From Bacillota bacterium (GTDB lineage: Bacteria > Bacillota > Clostridia > Christensenellales > SZUA-584), in the NCBI GenBank assembly GCA_023416745.1, contig JAEZHF010000055.1, positions 1-47,577 on the forward strand: 47,577 nt of DNA, given 5' to 3'. Below the pieces are notes generated by a model. The model worked only from the letters and a program-made list of their open reading frames with translations, was not told the DNA's origin and searched no databases. This document shows positions 23,072 to 31,952 of this stretch, piece after piece. Positions within the stretch are counted from its first letter, which is position 1. Every line of letters starts with the position of its first letter. A program made the position numbers and the translations under genes.

Positions 23072-23284
23072 ATGAATAATGGTATAGTCAAATGGTTCAA
23101 CGCGGAAAAGGGCTTCGGCTTCATTGCTAACGACAACGGCGGAGAAGATGTATTTGTGCATTTTTCGTCCATCGTCACAGATGGATTCAGATCTTTGGGT
23201 GAAGGACAGCGCGTCACTTTCGACGTCGAGGCGGATCCCAAAAAGGGCGGACGGCTAAGAGCTGTTAACGTTTGCCCGGCATAA
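23072..23284 (+). CDS. csp: Cold-shock protein (CspA family)
   Basis: This 70-residue single cold-shock domain begins 'MNNGIVKWFNAEKGFGFI' and contains RNP1 (KGFGFI, about 13-18) and RNP2 (VFVHF, about 28-32), the aromatic nucleic-acid-binding surfaces. It ends with the usual '...DPKKGGRLRAVNV'. Such proteins bind single-stranded RNA or DNA and melt RNA structure. The ATG at 23072 follows AGGAGG. The gene is monocistronic, with a hairpin-rich leader and a strong terminator. The number of paralogs elsewhere in the genome is unknown. Confidence 0.97.
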   Translation: MNNGIVKWFNAEKGFGFIANDNGGEDVFVHFSSIVTDGFRSLGEGQRVTFDVEADPKKGGRLRAVNVCPA

Positions 23285-23299
23285 AGGCGTTGCAAACAG

Positions 23300-23333
23300 C
23301 GGGCTGCCTGCCTAATGCAGGCAGCCCGTTTTA
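23300..23333 (+). terminator. Intrinsic terminator of the cold-shock gene
   Basis: GGGCTGCCTGC-ctaat-GCAGGCAGCCC is a perfect 11-bp stem followed by GTTTTAAC. Confidence 0.85.
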
Positions 23334-23349
23334 ACTATTCCTTGAGTGG

Positions 23350-23712
23350 TTGTACAAAAAGAGCAAATATTATGATAGGTTGTGTACGTTTTTGAAGAAT
23401 ACCATTTCCACCATATTTTCAGATTATACGCCGAAACGCTTCGGCCTTTGCGGTGAAGCTTTTCTTTGGGAAGAATTCAGATCGTATTTTTTGGCGAAAC
23501 CGGATATAGAAACAGAAGATACCTTTATTACGGAACTTAATAGCACATTTAAAGCTCTGACGGGCGTATCGATAATGTCCAAACCGTTTGTATTCGTAGA
23601 AAGATACAGCCGCGGGGGTATGTCCAGTGGCATGGTAGACCCCTGGAACTGGGCGTCAGTGATCGTGCCGGATATGTTGCGCCGCTTCAAGATATGCAAA
23701 AGCATTAACTAA
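23350..23712 (+). CDS. Hypothetical protein
   Basis: An open frame of up to 120 codons, AT-richer than the surroundings. The product carries 'FVFVERYSRGGMSSGMVDPW' near residues 80-99, which looks like a genuine conserved protein segment rather than chance. The start is unclear: the first possible codon is TTG at 23350 with no good site, and another TTG lies 42 nt later. It may be a 5'-truncated gene. The function is unknown. Confidence 0.45.
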   Translation: MYKKSKYYDRLCTFLKNTISTIFSDYTPKRFGLCGEAFLWEEFRSYFLAKPDIETEDTFITELNSTFKALTGVSIMSKPFVFVERYSRGGMSSGMVDPWNWASVIVPDMLRRFKICKSIN

Positions 23713-23828
23713 AGTGAAATAACAAAATACCAAGCAGACGACTGCGCAGTGTGCACCGGTGAATGATCGCCGTTGAAAAATGCGTACTGTTGTTGTATGC
23801 TGGAAATAATGATAAACAAGGAGGCGCA

Positions 23829-24719
23829 ATGCCCAGTCCGGTAAGCGTAATCGTGCGCGAAGAGATACGGCTTTTGAAGCCGTTTATTGGCAGGATGAGC
23901 ATCGAGAAGGCGCGGGCGTTTCAAGACGCGCTGGGCGAGATGGGGGCCAAGTCGGTTGCGGAGAAGGTGGCCTTCGACCCGGTGGCTTTTGATGGCTTCG
24001 AGGCGTGTTTCGCTATTCCCTGTGAAGAGAAGGACAGCCGCCGCGTGATACTGTATCTGCATGGCGGCGGGTATGTGGCAGGCAATTTGAAGTACGCACG
24101 CGGGTTTGCAGGCATACTGGCGGATCATACAAGGCGGCGCGTGATGGCCGTGGCTTATCGCCTCGCGCCCGAGCACCCGTTCCCCGCGGCCCTGGAAGAT
24201 GCGGCAGCGGCGTATCAATATCTGCTGGACAGCGGCTATGAGCCAGGCAGCATTGCGTTGGTGGGAGAATCCGCCGGAGGCGGCCTTGTTTTCTGTCTGG
24301 GGCAAAAGCTTAAAGCACTAGGATTGCCGCTGCCCGCCGGGATTGTGGCGCTGTCGCCGTGGACGGACCTCACATTCTCCGGCGAATCGTACAAGACCAA
24401 CGCGAAGAAGGACCCGTCGCTGAACGAGGCGGCGCTGCGCAGCCATGCCAAAGCGTATGCCTGCGGACAGCAGGAAAGCCCGCTCGTGTCGCCGGCTTTC
24501 GGAGAATTCACCGGTTTTCCGCCGTCGCTGCTGCTGGCGGGCGGCAACGAATTGCTGCTCTCCGATGCGGAGCTGCTGGCCGTACGGCTGGTGAAAGGCG
24601 GTAGCCGCTGCGAACTGGTGATCGAGGAAGGTCTGTGGCATGTTTACGTGCTGTTCGGCATTCCCGAGGCGCGAGCCGCAATGGAAAGAATCGCGGCATT
24701 TCTGGAGTTATGGGCATAA
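23829..24719 (+). CDS. Alpha/beta hydrolase, hormone-sensitive lipase (HSL) type
   Basis: This 296-residue carboxylesterase-like protein has the HSL oxyanion motif 'LYLHGGGYVAGN' (about 76-87), 'VAYRLAPEHPFPAALED' (about 110-126) and the nucleophile elbow 'LVGESAGGG' (about 144-152). The acid is probably an Asp near 'LLSDAELLA', and the base is His in 'EEGLWHVYVLFG'. The ATG at 23829 follows AGGAGGCGCA. It probably acts in the cytoplasm on small acyl esters. The acyltransferase 128 nt downstream on the same strand may work with it on the same ester or lipid substrate; this is inferred from position. Confidence 0.9.
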   Translation: MPSPVSVIVREEIRLLKPFIGRMSIEKARAFQDALGEMGAKSVAEKVAFDPVAFDGFEACFAIPCEEKDSRRVILYLHGGGYVAGNLKYARGFAGILADHTRRRVMAVAYRLAPEHPFPAALEDAAAAYQYLLDSGYEPGSIALVGESAGGGLVFCLGQKLKALGLPLPAGIVALSPWTDLTFSGESYKTNAKKDPSLNEAALRSHAKAYACGQQESPLVSPAFGEFTGFPPSLLLAGGNELLLSDAELLAVRLVKGGSRCELVIEEGLWHVYVLFGIPEARAAMERIAAFLELWA

Positions 24720-24847
24720 CACTGCACGAAGCCGCCGTGTGATTGAACGGCATTTTCCGGCGTTTTCCCGGACACGCTGAGGACATGAAGGCCGTAATTA
24801 CGAAACCTCCGGGGAAATTCGGTGGCATACCGAGTACGGGGATAAGA

Positions 24848-26134
24848 ATGAGTCAGACAAACAATCATAAAAAGTGGATGAAGCTGGACAACGCAGCGAA
24901 GATATACCCGGCGGCCAGCCGGCGCAACTGGAAGGCGCTGTTCCGCCTGTCCGCCACGCTCACTGAATCTGTGGATCCCACGGTGCTGGAGGAAGCTCAG
25001 CGCTCCACATTGGCGCGCTTTCCGGGCTTCGCACTGAAACTGAAGCGCGGCATGTTCTGGTACTTTCTCGAATTCAACGAGGGTGGGCCGCCGGTGGAGC
25101 CGGATGGGTCGTATCCGTGTGCGCCGATGGACTTCAAGGAGAACGGCGAATTCATGTTCCGCGTGCGCTACCACGAAAAGCGCATCGCCGTGGAGATATT
25201 CCACGTGCTGACGGACGGCAGCGGTGGCTTGTGCTTCTTAAAAACGCTGGTTGCCGAATACCTGCGAATCAAGTACGGCACGGACATACCGCGCGGCAGC
25301 GAGATACTTGACTGCTCGCAGCCGCCCCGCCCCGAGGAAACGGAGGACGCGTACCTCAAGTTCGCGCGCAACGTGGGACGTTCCCGCCGGGAGCCGGACG
25401 CATATTACCTGAAAGGTACGGACGAGCCGGATTACGTGCATCTCGTCACCGGCCAGATACCCTCGTTTGAGGTGTTGAGCCGGGCCAAAGAAAAAGGCGT
25501 ATCGCTGACGGAATATCTGACGGCCGTGCTGATCATGGCCATCGACAAGCTCCAGCGCCAGAAGGTGCGCCACGAGAAGCGATACAAGCCCGTCAAGGTG
25601 TGCATCCCCATCAATCTGCGCAGCTTTTATCCCACCAACACCATGCGCAACTTTGCCAGCTACGTGAACCCCGGTATCGACCCGCGCTACGGTGTGTACA
25701 GCTTCGACGAGGTGTTGTCCGCTGTACACCATTACATGCGCGCCGAGGTTACTGAAAAACTGCTGAACGCAAAAATTACCACCAACGTACGATCGGAGTC
25801 ACTCAAGGTGCTGCGCTTAACACCGCTGTTTTTGAAGAACATCGCGATGAAGCTCACATTCTACCGCGTGGGCGACCGCAAGTCCACCACCAGCATATCC
25901 AACTTAGGGCTGGTGAAGCTGCCCGATGAGATGGCGCGGTACGTGACGCGCCTGGACTTTATACTGGGGCCGCTGTCGCGCAACCGTGTGGTTTGCGGCG
26001 CACTCACATACAACGGAACGTTGGTGCTCAACTTCCTGCGTACCATCCGCGAGAGCGCTCTTGAACGCGAGTTCTTCCGCTATCTTGTGAAGCTGGGTGT
26101 GCCGGTGCAGGTGGAGAGCAACGACCGGTGGTGA
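24848..26134 (+). CDS. Condensation-type acyltransferase (alcohol acetyltransferase-like)
   Basis: This 428-residue protein shows the HxxxDG active-site motif of condensation/BAHD-type acyltransferases: 'FHVLTDGSGG' at about residue 118. It also has 'VCIPINLRSFYPTNTMRNFA' (about 254-273) and a later 'TSISNLGLVKLPDEM', both typical of the bacterial alcohol-acetyltransferase/WES-like superfamily. It would transfer an acyl group to a hydroxyl or amine, but neither substrate is known. The ATG at 24848 has GGGGATAAGA upstream; upstream in-frame codons lack one. It follows the HSL hydrolase. Confidence 0.8.
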   Translation: MSQTNNHKKWMKLDNAAKIYPAASRRNWKALFRLSATLTESVDPTVLEEAQRSTLARFPGFALKLKRGMFWYFLEFNEGGPPVEPDGSYPCAPMDFKENGEFMFRVRYHEKRIAVEIFHVLTDGSGGLCFLKTLVAEYLRIKYGTDIPRGSEILDCSQPPRPEETEDAYLKFARNVGRSRREPDAYYLKGTDEPDYVHLVTGQIPSFEVLSRAKEKGVSLTEYLTAVLIMAIDKLQRQKVRHEKRYKPVKVCIPINLRSFYPTNTMRNFASYVNPGIDPRYGVYSFDEVLSAVHHYMRAEVTEKLLNAKITTNVRSESLKVLRLTPLFLKNIAMKLTFYRVGDRKSTTSISNLGLVKLPDEMARYVTRLDFILGPLSRNRVVCGALTYNGTLVLNFLRTIRESALEREFFRYLVKLGVPVQVESNDRW

Positions 26135-26264
26135 GGGGTGATGAACACAGCCTATATCTGCAAAGACAAACAACATATTGAATACTCAATTCTACAAGAA
26201 ACCCCTATTTTTCAACCAATAGATATTGTGAGAACTAACAGTTTAAGTTATTATTTAAATATAG

Positions 26265-27273
26265 ATGTTAATTGAACACAATTATATCATGTTTTTATCT
26301 TGCTGGCGATTGGAAACGATTAATTTACCTGAGTCTGTTAGTTCAATAGGCTCACGAGCTTTTGCAGGATGTTCCACTCTTGATAGTTTGTCAATACCAA
26401 GTAATGTAAAAAGTATAGGCGGTGGAGCATTTTCAGGATGCACATCCATTTCAGAGTTGATTATCCCAGAAGATATAGAATCACTCGGCAGTTCTGCATT
26501 TGAAGAATGTGACTCCCTGACAAGCATTACAATACCGGCGGGTATTACTGATTTGCCAATAGGTTTATTCATTGGATGCACCTACCTTGAAAGAATTAAT
26601 TTGCCAGAAGGCCTTGTCAGTATCGGCAGAAACGCATTTTATTCATGTAGTTCCCTGCTAGCCAGTGACTACTGTGACACTGAATGGCCACAACTCGACC
26701 ATGGTGAATGGCGATACGCTGTCGCTGACCGCAACCGTGCAGCCCAACAATGCAACCTTCTCCCTTGGTTGCTTGGTCCAGCGACAACGAGCCTGACGCT
26801 ACCGTCAGCCAAAACGGCATAGTCACAGCTGTCAGCCCCGGCGCCGCCACCATCACCGCTACAGCGGACGGCCAATCGGACACCTGCGAAATAACCGTGC
26901 TTCCAGCTGCCATCCAGTCGTCGAAATATACCACTGACCGGACAGCGGGGTTGCTCAAGGGTGTGGATGACGGCACCACCACTCAAATCTTTTAATTCCA
27001 AAATGTCCAGACGCACCAGCACATAGTCAGATATGCTGATCCAACCGTCACCGCTGGTATCGCCCAGCACAAGCAGATTGAGTAAATCCTTCTGAACGCC
27101 CCCAATGGTGTGTATCTGATAGTCATACCGGTTCCTACAATACCGCCAGTAACCTCGGTTTCACCGGTGCTTTATATGCACTCGCCGGAGATGTGAATGC
27201 AGACGGTAATATTGATATTGTGGACTATACGCTGATCAGGCTGGACATATTGGATGCTCAAAAAATAAATTGA
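26265..27273 (+). pseudogene. Decayed surface protein: BspA-type LRRs, Big2 domain, dockerin-like modules
   Basis: About four leucine-rich repeats of the BspA kind ('SIGSRAFAGCSTLDSLSIP', 'SIGGGAFSGCTSISELIIP' and so on) run to about 26655. The frame then shifts to a Big2-like segment ('VTLNGHNSTMVNGDTLSLTA', then a second shift to 'PSPLVAWSSDNEPDATV' and 'SPGAATITATADGQSDTCEI'). A dockerin repeat 'GDTSGDGWISISDYVLVRLD' is on the minus strand (27070-26990) and a second, 'GDVNADGNIDIVDYTLIRLD', on the plus strand (27188-27270). No signal peptide exists. At least two frameshifts and one local inversion have destroyed the gene. Confidence 0.85.
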
Positions 27274-27360
27274 TATATGACAAAACCGTTCAGATGTTAT
27301 AATATCGTACTGTAGCCAGCCTGAGCTGCTCAAACATCTGATTTCGGGAGGGAAACTGCC

Positions 27361-28065
27361 ATGTCATACTGTGTGAACTGCGGTGTGGAGCTTGCAGACA
27401 GCGAGAAGCACTGCCCTTTGTGCCAGACCGAGGTGGTCAATCCCAAAGCCCTATGGCAGGAACCCGCGGAACGGCCCTACTCGCGCCACGTGGATAACAT
27501 CATGAAGCGTATCGACCGGCGATATTTCGCGGCGCTGACCGCGCTGCTGCTCAGCATCCCCTGTATTATTACGGTGCTGCTGGACATATTGACCGGCGGT
27601 GGGCTGACATGGTCGGCCTATGTGATCGGCGCGGTGGCGGTGATCTATGTTGTGGTGTTGCTGCCCTTCTTTTTCAGGAAATATCACGCTGTTATATTCC
27701 TCGGTGCGGACTGTGCGGCGGTGCTGCTGTACCTGCTGTTCATTCAAGCAACGATCGGCGGCAGCTGGTTCATGTCATTAGGTCTGCCACTGACGGTGTC
27801 GGCCAGCGTATGCATGCTTGCGCTGGCGCTGCTGTTCACCAAGCGCCGGCTCTCTGTCATCGTGAAGACGGGCGCGGTGCTGATTGCCGTGGGCGTGTTT
27901 GTGGTTGCCGCGGAGGTGTTCATCAGCCTCGATGCTTATCACGCGGTGAAGTTCGCGTGGTCGTTTTATGCGCTGATACCGTGCTTAGTGCTGGGCGTGG
28001 CGGCGTTCGTGCTGGAGCACCGGCAGAACTTCAAGGAACGCGTGAGACGAAGGCTGTTTTACTGA
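27361..28065 (+). CDS. Zinc-ribbon membrane protein (DUF6320-like)
   Basis: This 234-residue protein begins with a zinc ribbon, 'CVNCGVELADSEKHCPLCQ' (two CxxC knuckles within residues 4-22), followed by a soluble linker. Six hydrophobic helices run from about residue 60 to 220. This matches what I remember of DUF6320 proteins of Clostridia; the function is unknown. The site GGGAGGGAAACTGCC precedes the ATG. It lies 1.2 kb downstream of the acyltransferase gene, with the decayed surface-protein gene in between. Confidence 0.85.
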   Translation: MSYCVNCGVELADSEKHCPLCQTEVVNPKALWQEPAERPYSRHVDNIMKRIDRRYFAALTALLLSIPCIITVLLDILTGGGLTWSAYVIGAVAVIYVVVLLPFFFRKYHAVIFLGADCAAVLLYLLFIQATIGGSWFMSLGLPLTVSASVCMLALALLFTKRRLSVIVKTGAVLIAVGVFVVAAEVFISLDAYHAVKFAWSFYALIPCLVLGVAAFVLEHRQNFKERVRRRLFY

Positions 28066-28139
28066 ATGAATTAGCCGGTTTAAATCTGATGAACCGGCTG
28101 TTTTATTTGCCTTGATTTTGATTGAATGTGGGGGTCGTC

Positions 28140-28733
28140 ATGGACAATAACATCGAACGGGCTGTGAATGCCGAACTGATGCCGGGTGAAACGCTGCTGA
28201 GGTCGGGTCAGCCGAACTCCTCCCGTCTGTTTACCGCCACAGACTGGTTTCTCGTGCCGTTTTCATTGGCAGGGGGTGCATTTGGCATCTGGTTTGTGCT
28301 GTCGGTACTGAGCACTCATCTTATCTTTATACTGTTTGCCGCCTTCTATATTCCCATGGTGCTCTATATGGTTGTTGGCCGCTTTTTCGCCAAGACATAC
28401 AGCAAGAAGCGCACAGTGTATGCGGTAACAGATAAAAGGGTGATGCGGCTGACGCTGGGGAGATCGGGTCTGAAGAAGAAAGGCATGAGCTCAAACCTGA
28501 CGGGTATTGAGAAGGAGTCGGTATCCCGTGGGCGGGCGGGATGCGGCAGCCTCTATTTCGGAGCGGTTCCGTTTTACGCGAAGCTGCTTATGAACACGGG
28601 AATGGAGTATATGCCCGGTTACCATGTGTATGACGGATTAATCTTTTTTGACGTGGACAACGTGGCCCAAGTGCTCGAAATATACAAAAAAGCCAGATCT
28701 GCTGGTCAGCGGAAAAACGGAGATGCATCATGA
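28140..28733 (+). CDS. PH-like domain membrane protein (paralog 1)
   Basis: This 197-residue protein starts at the ATG 28140 (site GGGGG). It begins 'AELMPGETLLRSGQPNSSRL', then has two close hydrophobic segments (about 37-82) and a C-terminal bacterial-PH-like domain with 'RTVYAVTDKRVMRLTLG' (the YxxTxxR core). It shares its whole layout with the next gene, including 'GCGSLYFGAVPFYAKL' and 'NTGMEYMPGYH'. The function is unknown; such proteins are usually small inner-membrane proteins. The stop overlaps the next start in ATGA. Confidence 0.8.
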   Translation: MDNNIERAVNAELMPGETLLRSGQPNSSRLFTATDWFLVPFSLAGGAFGIWFVLSVLSTHLIFILFAAFYIPMVLYMVVGRFFAKTYSKKRTVYAVTDKRVMRLTLGRSGLKKKGMSSNLTGIEKESVSRGRAGCGSLYFGAVPFYAKLLMNTGMEYMPGYHVYDGLIFFDVDNVAQVLEIYKKARSAGQRKNGDAS

Positions 28734-29305
28734 AATGGAATGTCGAACGGGTTGTGGCCGCCGAACTTCTGCAAGGTGAAACGGTGCTTTGGCAAGGACA
28801 GCCGAACACGCGAAAGCTTTTCGCGAGGGCGGATATTTATCTGGTGCCGTTTTCGGTATTCTGGTGCGGCTTCGCCATATTCTGGACGGTGACGGCAACC
28901 AGTGGTGCCGGACTTTTTGGCATATTCGGTATTCCTTTTGTACTTGTTGGTTTGTATTTCACCGTCGGACGTTTCTATGCCAAGGTAAAAAACAAAAAGA
29001 GAACCGTGTATGCCGTCACCAATAAACGGGCATTACTGCTATCGCTGAACGGTGAGGGTGAGAAGAAAACCTGCGTTGCAGGCGATATTGCGGCGATGCA
29101 GAGTGAGTCGGTATCCATAGGAGATGACGGTTGCGGAAGTCTGTATTTCGGGACTATCTCTTTTTATTCCCGCATGTATATGAACACCGGCCTTGAGTAT
29201 CTGCCCGGATACCACAGAGAGGATGTACTTGCGTTTTTAGATGTGGACGATGCCCAGCGGGTATACGAGATATACAAGAACGCCAAATACGGCTTGCACG
29301 GATAA
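28730..29305 (+). CDS. PH-like domain membrane protein (paralog 2)
   Basis: This 191-residue tandem paralog of the preceding gene overlaps it by 4 bp. It has the same order of parts: 'AAELLQGETVLWQGQPNTRK', two membrane segments, 'KKRTVYAVTNKRALLLSLNG' and 'CGSLYFGTISFYSRMYMNTG'. The two proteins probably arose by duplication and may form a hetero-oligomer, as coupled translation would favour equal amounts. No catalytic motif is seen. Confidence 0.8.
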   Translation: MKWNVERVVAAELLQGETVLWQGQPNTRKLFARADIYLVPFSVFWCGFAIFWTVTATSGAGLFGIFGIPFVLVGLYFTVGRFYAKVKNKKRTVYAVTNKRALLLSLNGEGEKKTCVAGDIAAMQSESVSIGDDGCGSLYFGTISFYSRMYMNTGLEYLPGYHREDVLAFLDVDDAQRVYEIYKNAKYGLHG

Positions 29306-29376
29306 ACACGACCACTGAATTGAGCTTACATGAAGATTCCCAGCTGCGAATTATTACACTATATGGAGAGATAGCC

Positions 29377-29844
29377 ATGAATCAGGATGAATTGTTTATG
29401 CGGGAAGCGGTCCGCCTGTCCGAACTGGCAGTAGAGCATGGAAACGAGCCCTTCGGTGCTGTGCTCGTCAAGGACGGGAAGATCGTTTATTCCAACGAGA
29501 ATCAGATCTATACAGGCAACGATCCCACGTTCCATGCTGAGGCCGGACTGCTGAGAAGATTCTGCGCGGAAACGCAAATCACTGATTTGCGCGAGTATAC
29601 GCTATATTCCAGCTGCGAGCCGTGCTTCATGTGCTGCGGTGCCATGGTGTGGACGAAACTGGGTCGTCTGGTGTACGGTGCCAGCGATATCGACCTATGT
29701 GAAATACTGGGCGAAACGGGCGCTGAGTGCTGCCGTATCGTGTTTGATAACTCGGGTTGGAAGCCGGAGGTCACTTCCGGGGTGCTTCGGGACGACAGCC
29801 TGAGTATATTGTTTCGATATTTCAAAGGGCACGTAAAGGGTTAA
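29377..29844 (+). CDS. Nucleoside/guanine deaminase-like protein (cytidine deaminase fold)
   Basis: This 155-residue zinc deaminase has the signature 'HAEAGLLRRF' (about 49-58) and 'YSSCEPCFMCCGAMVW' (PCxxC, about 74-89), which together hold zinc and the catalytic glutamate. 'NEPFGAVLVKDGKIV' near residue 23 is typical of the guanine-deaminase/TadA-like branch. The substrate is not decided by sequence: guanine, cytosine and tRNA adenosine are all possible in this family, but TadA usually has different flanks. The ATG at 29377 follows GGAGAG. It is unlinked to the purine operon at 7.5-13.8 kb. Confidence 0.88.
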   Translation: MNQDELFMREAVRLSELAVEHGNEPFGAVLVKDGKIVYSNENQIYTGNDPTFHAEAGLLRRFCAETQITDLREYTLYSSCEPCFMCCGAMVWTKLGRLVYGASDIDLCEILGETGAECCRIVFDNSGWKPEVTSGVLRDDSLSILFRYFKGHVKG

Positions 29845-30042
29845 TTCATACGCTGCTTCTCAGTAAAGCGGTCAGTCTCCAAGCTTGATTCCCTCCGGCT
29901 CCATACTCCGCATTCTTTCCGGAAAACATACTGCAGCGCATAATCGCCCTGTTCCGGATAAAACTAAGAAAGACGGATGCGTCGTCGCAGCTGCGCTTTG
30001 CCGCCGCCCGAAAATGTGCATTCAGAGGAGAGACGGCTACGT

Positions 30043-30768
30043 ATGGATACGTATCTGATTATTGCTTTCCGCATCGTGACCATCATGGCGCTGCTGTTGG
30101 TGGCAACGCTGTTCGTGATGGGCAAAAGGCCCATCGGCGAGCTGCCCGTATTCGACTTTCTGGTGCTGGTCGTGATGGGCTCCATTGTGGGCGCGGATAT
30201 CGCCGAGCCGAACATACCCCATCTGCCCACCGCTTTCGCCGTGGTGCTGCTGGCTGCCGTTCAGCGGCTGGTCAGTTTTCTTGTGATCAAAAACCGCCGA
30301 TTCCGAAAGGCTGTCACGTTTGAGCCCACTGTCGTGGTATATGGAGGCCGTCTGATATACGCCAACATTCGGCGCATTAGCTACAGCGCAGACGAGGTGA
30401 TGATGATGCTGCGCGAGAAGAATATATTCGATATCAGCCGCGTCGAGTATGGTATCATTGAGGCCAATGGAAAGCTGTCGGTGCTGCATAAGCCGGAACA
30501 TGAGAGCGCCACAATAGGGGATTTGAAGCTGCCCCACCCGCCCAGCAACAACGCAGTGACGGTGGTGATGGACGGGCGCGTCCAGCAGCGCAACCTTGAT
30601 GCTGTAGCGATGCGGGAGCCGGATCTATTGGAACGGCTCAGGCAGCAGGGCACGGATTTGCGCGAGGTGTTTCATGCTTCCGTAGACAGCAACGGCGACC
30701 TGCATATATCCAGATATGGCGAACAGGTTCAGGATGTGTTCTCGCAGGACGGCGGAAAGCGTAGATAG
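30043..30768 (+). CDS. DUF421/YetF-family membrane protein
   Basis: This 241-residue protein has three N-terminal transmembrane helices, with the family's 'LFVMGKRPIGELPVFDFLVL' (about 24-43), followed by a soluble domain containing 'RISYSADEVMMMLREKNIFD' and 'ISRVEYGIIEANGKLSVL'. This is the DUF421/YetF family, which is widespread in spore formers and lacks an agreed biochemical role. The ATG at 30043 lies about 11 nt after GAGGAGAG. It stands alone. Confidence 0.92.
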   Translation: MDTYLIIAFRIVTIMALLLVATLFVMGKRPIGELPVFDFLVLVVMGSIVGADIAEPNIPHLPTAFAVVLLAAVQRLVSFLVIKNRRFRKAVTFEPTVVVYGGRLIYANIRRISYSADEVMMMLREKNIFDISRVEYGIIEANGKLSVLHKPEHESATIGDLKLPHPPSNNAVTVVMDGRVQQRNLDAVAMREPDLLERLRQQGTDLREVFHASVDSNGDLHISRYGEQVQDVFSQDGGKRR

Positions 30769-30796
30769 GCTCCGGTGCTTGATTGCAGACGGCACA

Positions 30797-31249
30797 TTAA
30801 TTGCCGATGTTGCGTCGCAGTACCTTCGTGACAAGTGTCAGGTTTCTAATTTCACATATAAGTCGAGCAACCAAAGAGACAAGAGAAATGACGGCATGTA
30901 CAGCAATAAGCGTTGTGTAGCTTTGCCTTGTCTTCCTGTAAACCACCGTGCCGCCTGCGGTACTTTTCAGACCATAATCGTTGTTGACATATCTGGCTCC
31001 GAATGAATCCAGCCAGAGAGAGCAAAATATGGGAAATGTGACAGCGAAGGACCAATATTCTGAGTGCAGCAGGATAAGTACAATAAAGAAAATAGCTGCG
31101 GCAGCATAGGCTGCTGCAATTGCAATGATTGCGTTAATTGTGTCCCTGCGAAACTGGCGGAGACCCTCCGGCGGAACCTCGATGAGCCGGGCAACATAAT
31201 GATCGCTGTGTGCTGGCAGGAGAATGCACCACCCTGTCGTAAAGTAACC
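30797..31249 (-). pseudogene. Fragment of a small membrane protein
   Basis: The minus-strand frame encodes 'SDHYVARLIEVPPEGLRQF', two adjacent hydrophobic helices and a later amphipathic segment, so it looks protein-like and is AT-rich. I find no ATG, GTG or TTG with a site in the right place; the only ATG lies inside the divergent TetR gene. Either the gene has lost its 5' end or it uses CTG. I treat it as a remnant. Confidence 0.35.
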
Positions 31250-31309
31250 TGTTGAATCGAAACAAACATAAGTATTTGCATATTGATAATAACAGAATAT
31301 GAATAATTT

Positions 31310-31351
31310 TGACAGTGTTAAGATTATCGGTATATTAACGCTGTTAAGATA
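31310..31351 (+). promoter_or_regulatory. Promoter and possible operator of the second TetR gene
   Basis: TTGACA (31310-31315), 16 bp, TATATT (31332-31337). GTTAAGAT occurs as a direct repeat at 31318 and 31344, and GTTAA...TTAAC (31318-31340) is an inverted pair over the -10. This fits autoregulation but is less clear than the operators at 18.7 kb. Confidence 0.5.
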
Positions 31352-31368
31352 CAAACGGAGGCAATAGT

Positions 31369-31947
31369 ATGGCGGCATACCATCACGGAAATTTGAGGAA
31401 CACGCTGATTGATGCGGGCATCGCTCTGATCAACCGCGAGGGGGAGAAAGGCTTCTCTCTGCGGCGGGTGTGCGCGCTGTGCGGTGTCAGTCAGGCCGCG
31501 CCTTACAGCCACTTCGCAAGCAAGGAGGACCTGCTGGAAGCGATGAAGGCGCACGTGATCGACGCGTTCACGGGGTCGCTGGCGAACGCGGCAGCGGCGG
31601 TGACGGATCAAAACGACCCGCGAGTGCTGATCGAGATGGGCAAGGCCTATGTGCTGTTTTTCCTGCACCGTCCGGAGTATTTCACATTCCTGTTCTCGCA
31701 GGCGCGCTTTGTGGTGAACCTATCGTTCAACGCCGGCAGCGAAAATAGCTTCCCGCCCTTTGAGTTGATGAAAGGCCACATGATGCGCATACTCGCCGGT
31801 ATACCGGCGGAACGGTTGGAGGACATGATTATCGCCATGTGGGCTACCGTGCACGGCCTTGCGTCCATCGCGACGATGAAAAACGTCCGCTACGACAAAG
31901 ACTGGGAATCTAAGATTGAAGACATAATTTGGAATAAAGAGGTTTGA
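31369..31947 (+). CDS. TetR/AcrR-family transcriptional regulator
   Basis: This 192-residue regulator starts 'MAAYHHGNLRNTLIDAGIAL', typical of a TetR subgroup, with the helix-turn-helix 'FSLRRVCALCGVSQAAPYSH' followed by 'FASKEDLLEAM'. The C-terminal domain contains 'GKAYVLFFLHRPEYFTFLFS' and 'IAMWATVHGLASI', as in the WHG-domain TetR proteins. The site GGAGGCAATAGT precedes the ATG. The hydrolase gene begins 6 nt after its stop and is the likely co-regulated target. Confidence 0.92.
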   Translation: MAAYHHGNLRNTLIDAGIALINREGEKGFSLRRVCALCGVSQAAPYSHFASKEDLLEAMKAHVIDAFTGSLANAAAAVTDQNDPRVLIEMGKAYVLFFLHRPEYFTFLFSQARFVVNLSFNAGSENSFPPFELMKGHMMRILAGIPAERLEDMIIAMWATVHGLASIATMKNVRYDKDWESKIEDIIWNKEV

Positions 31948-31952
31948 AAGAG

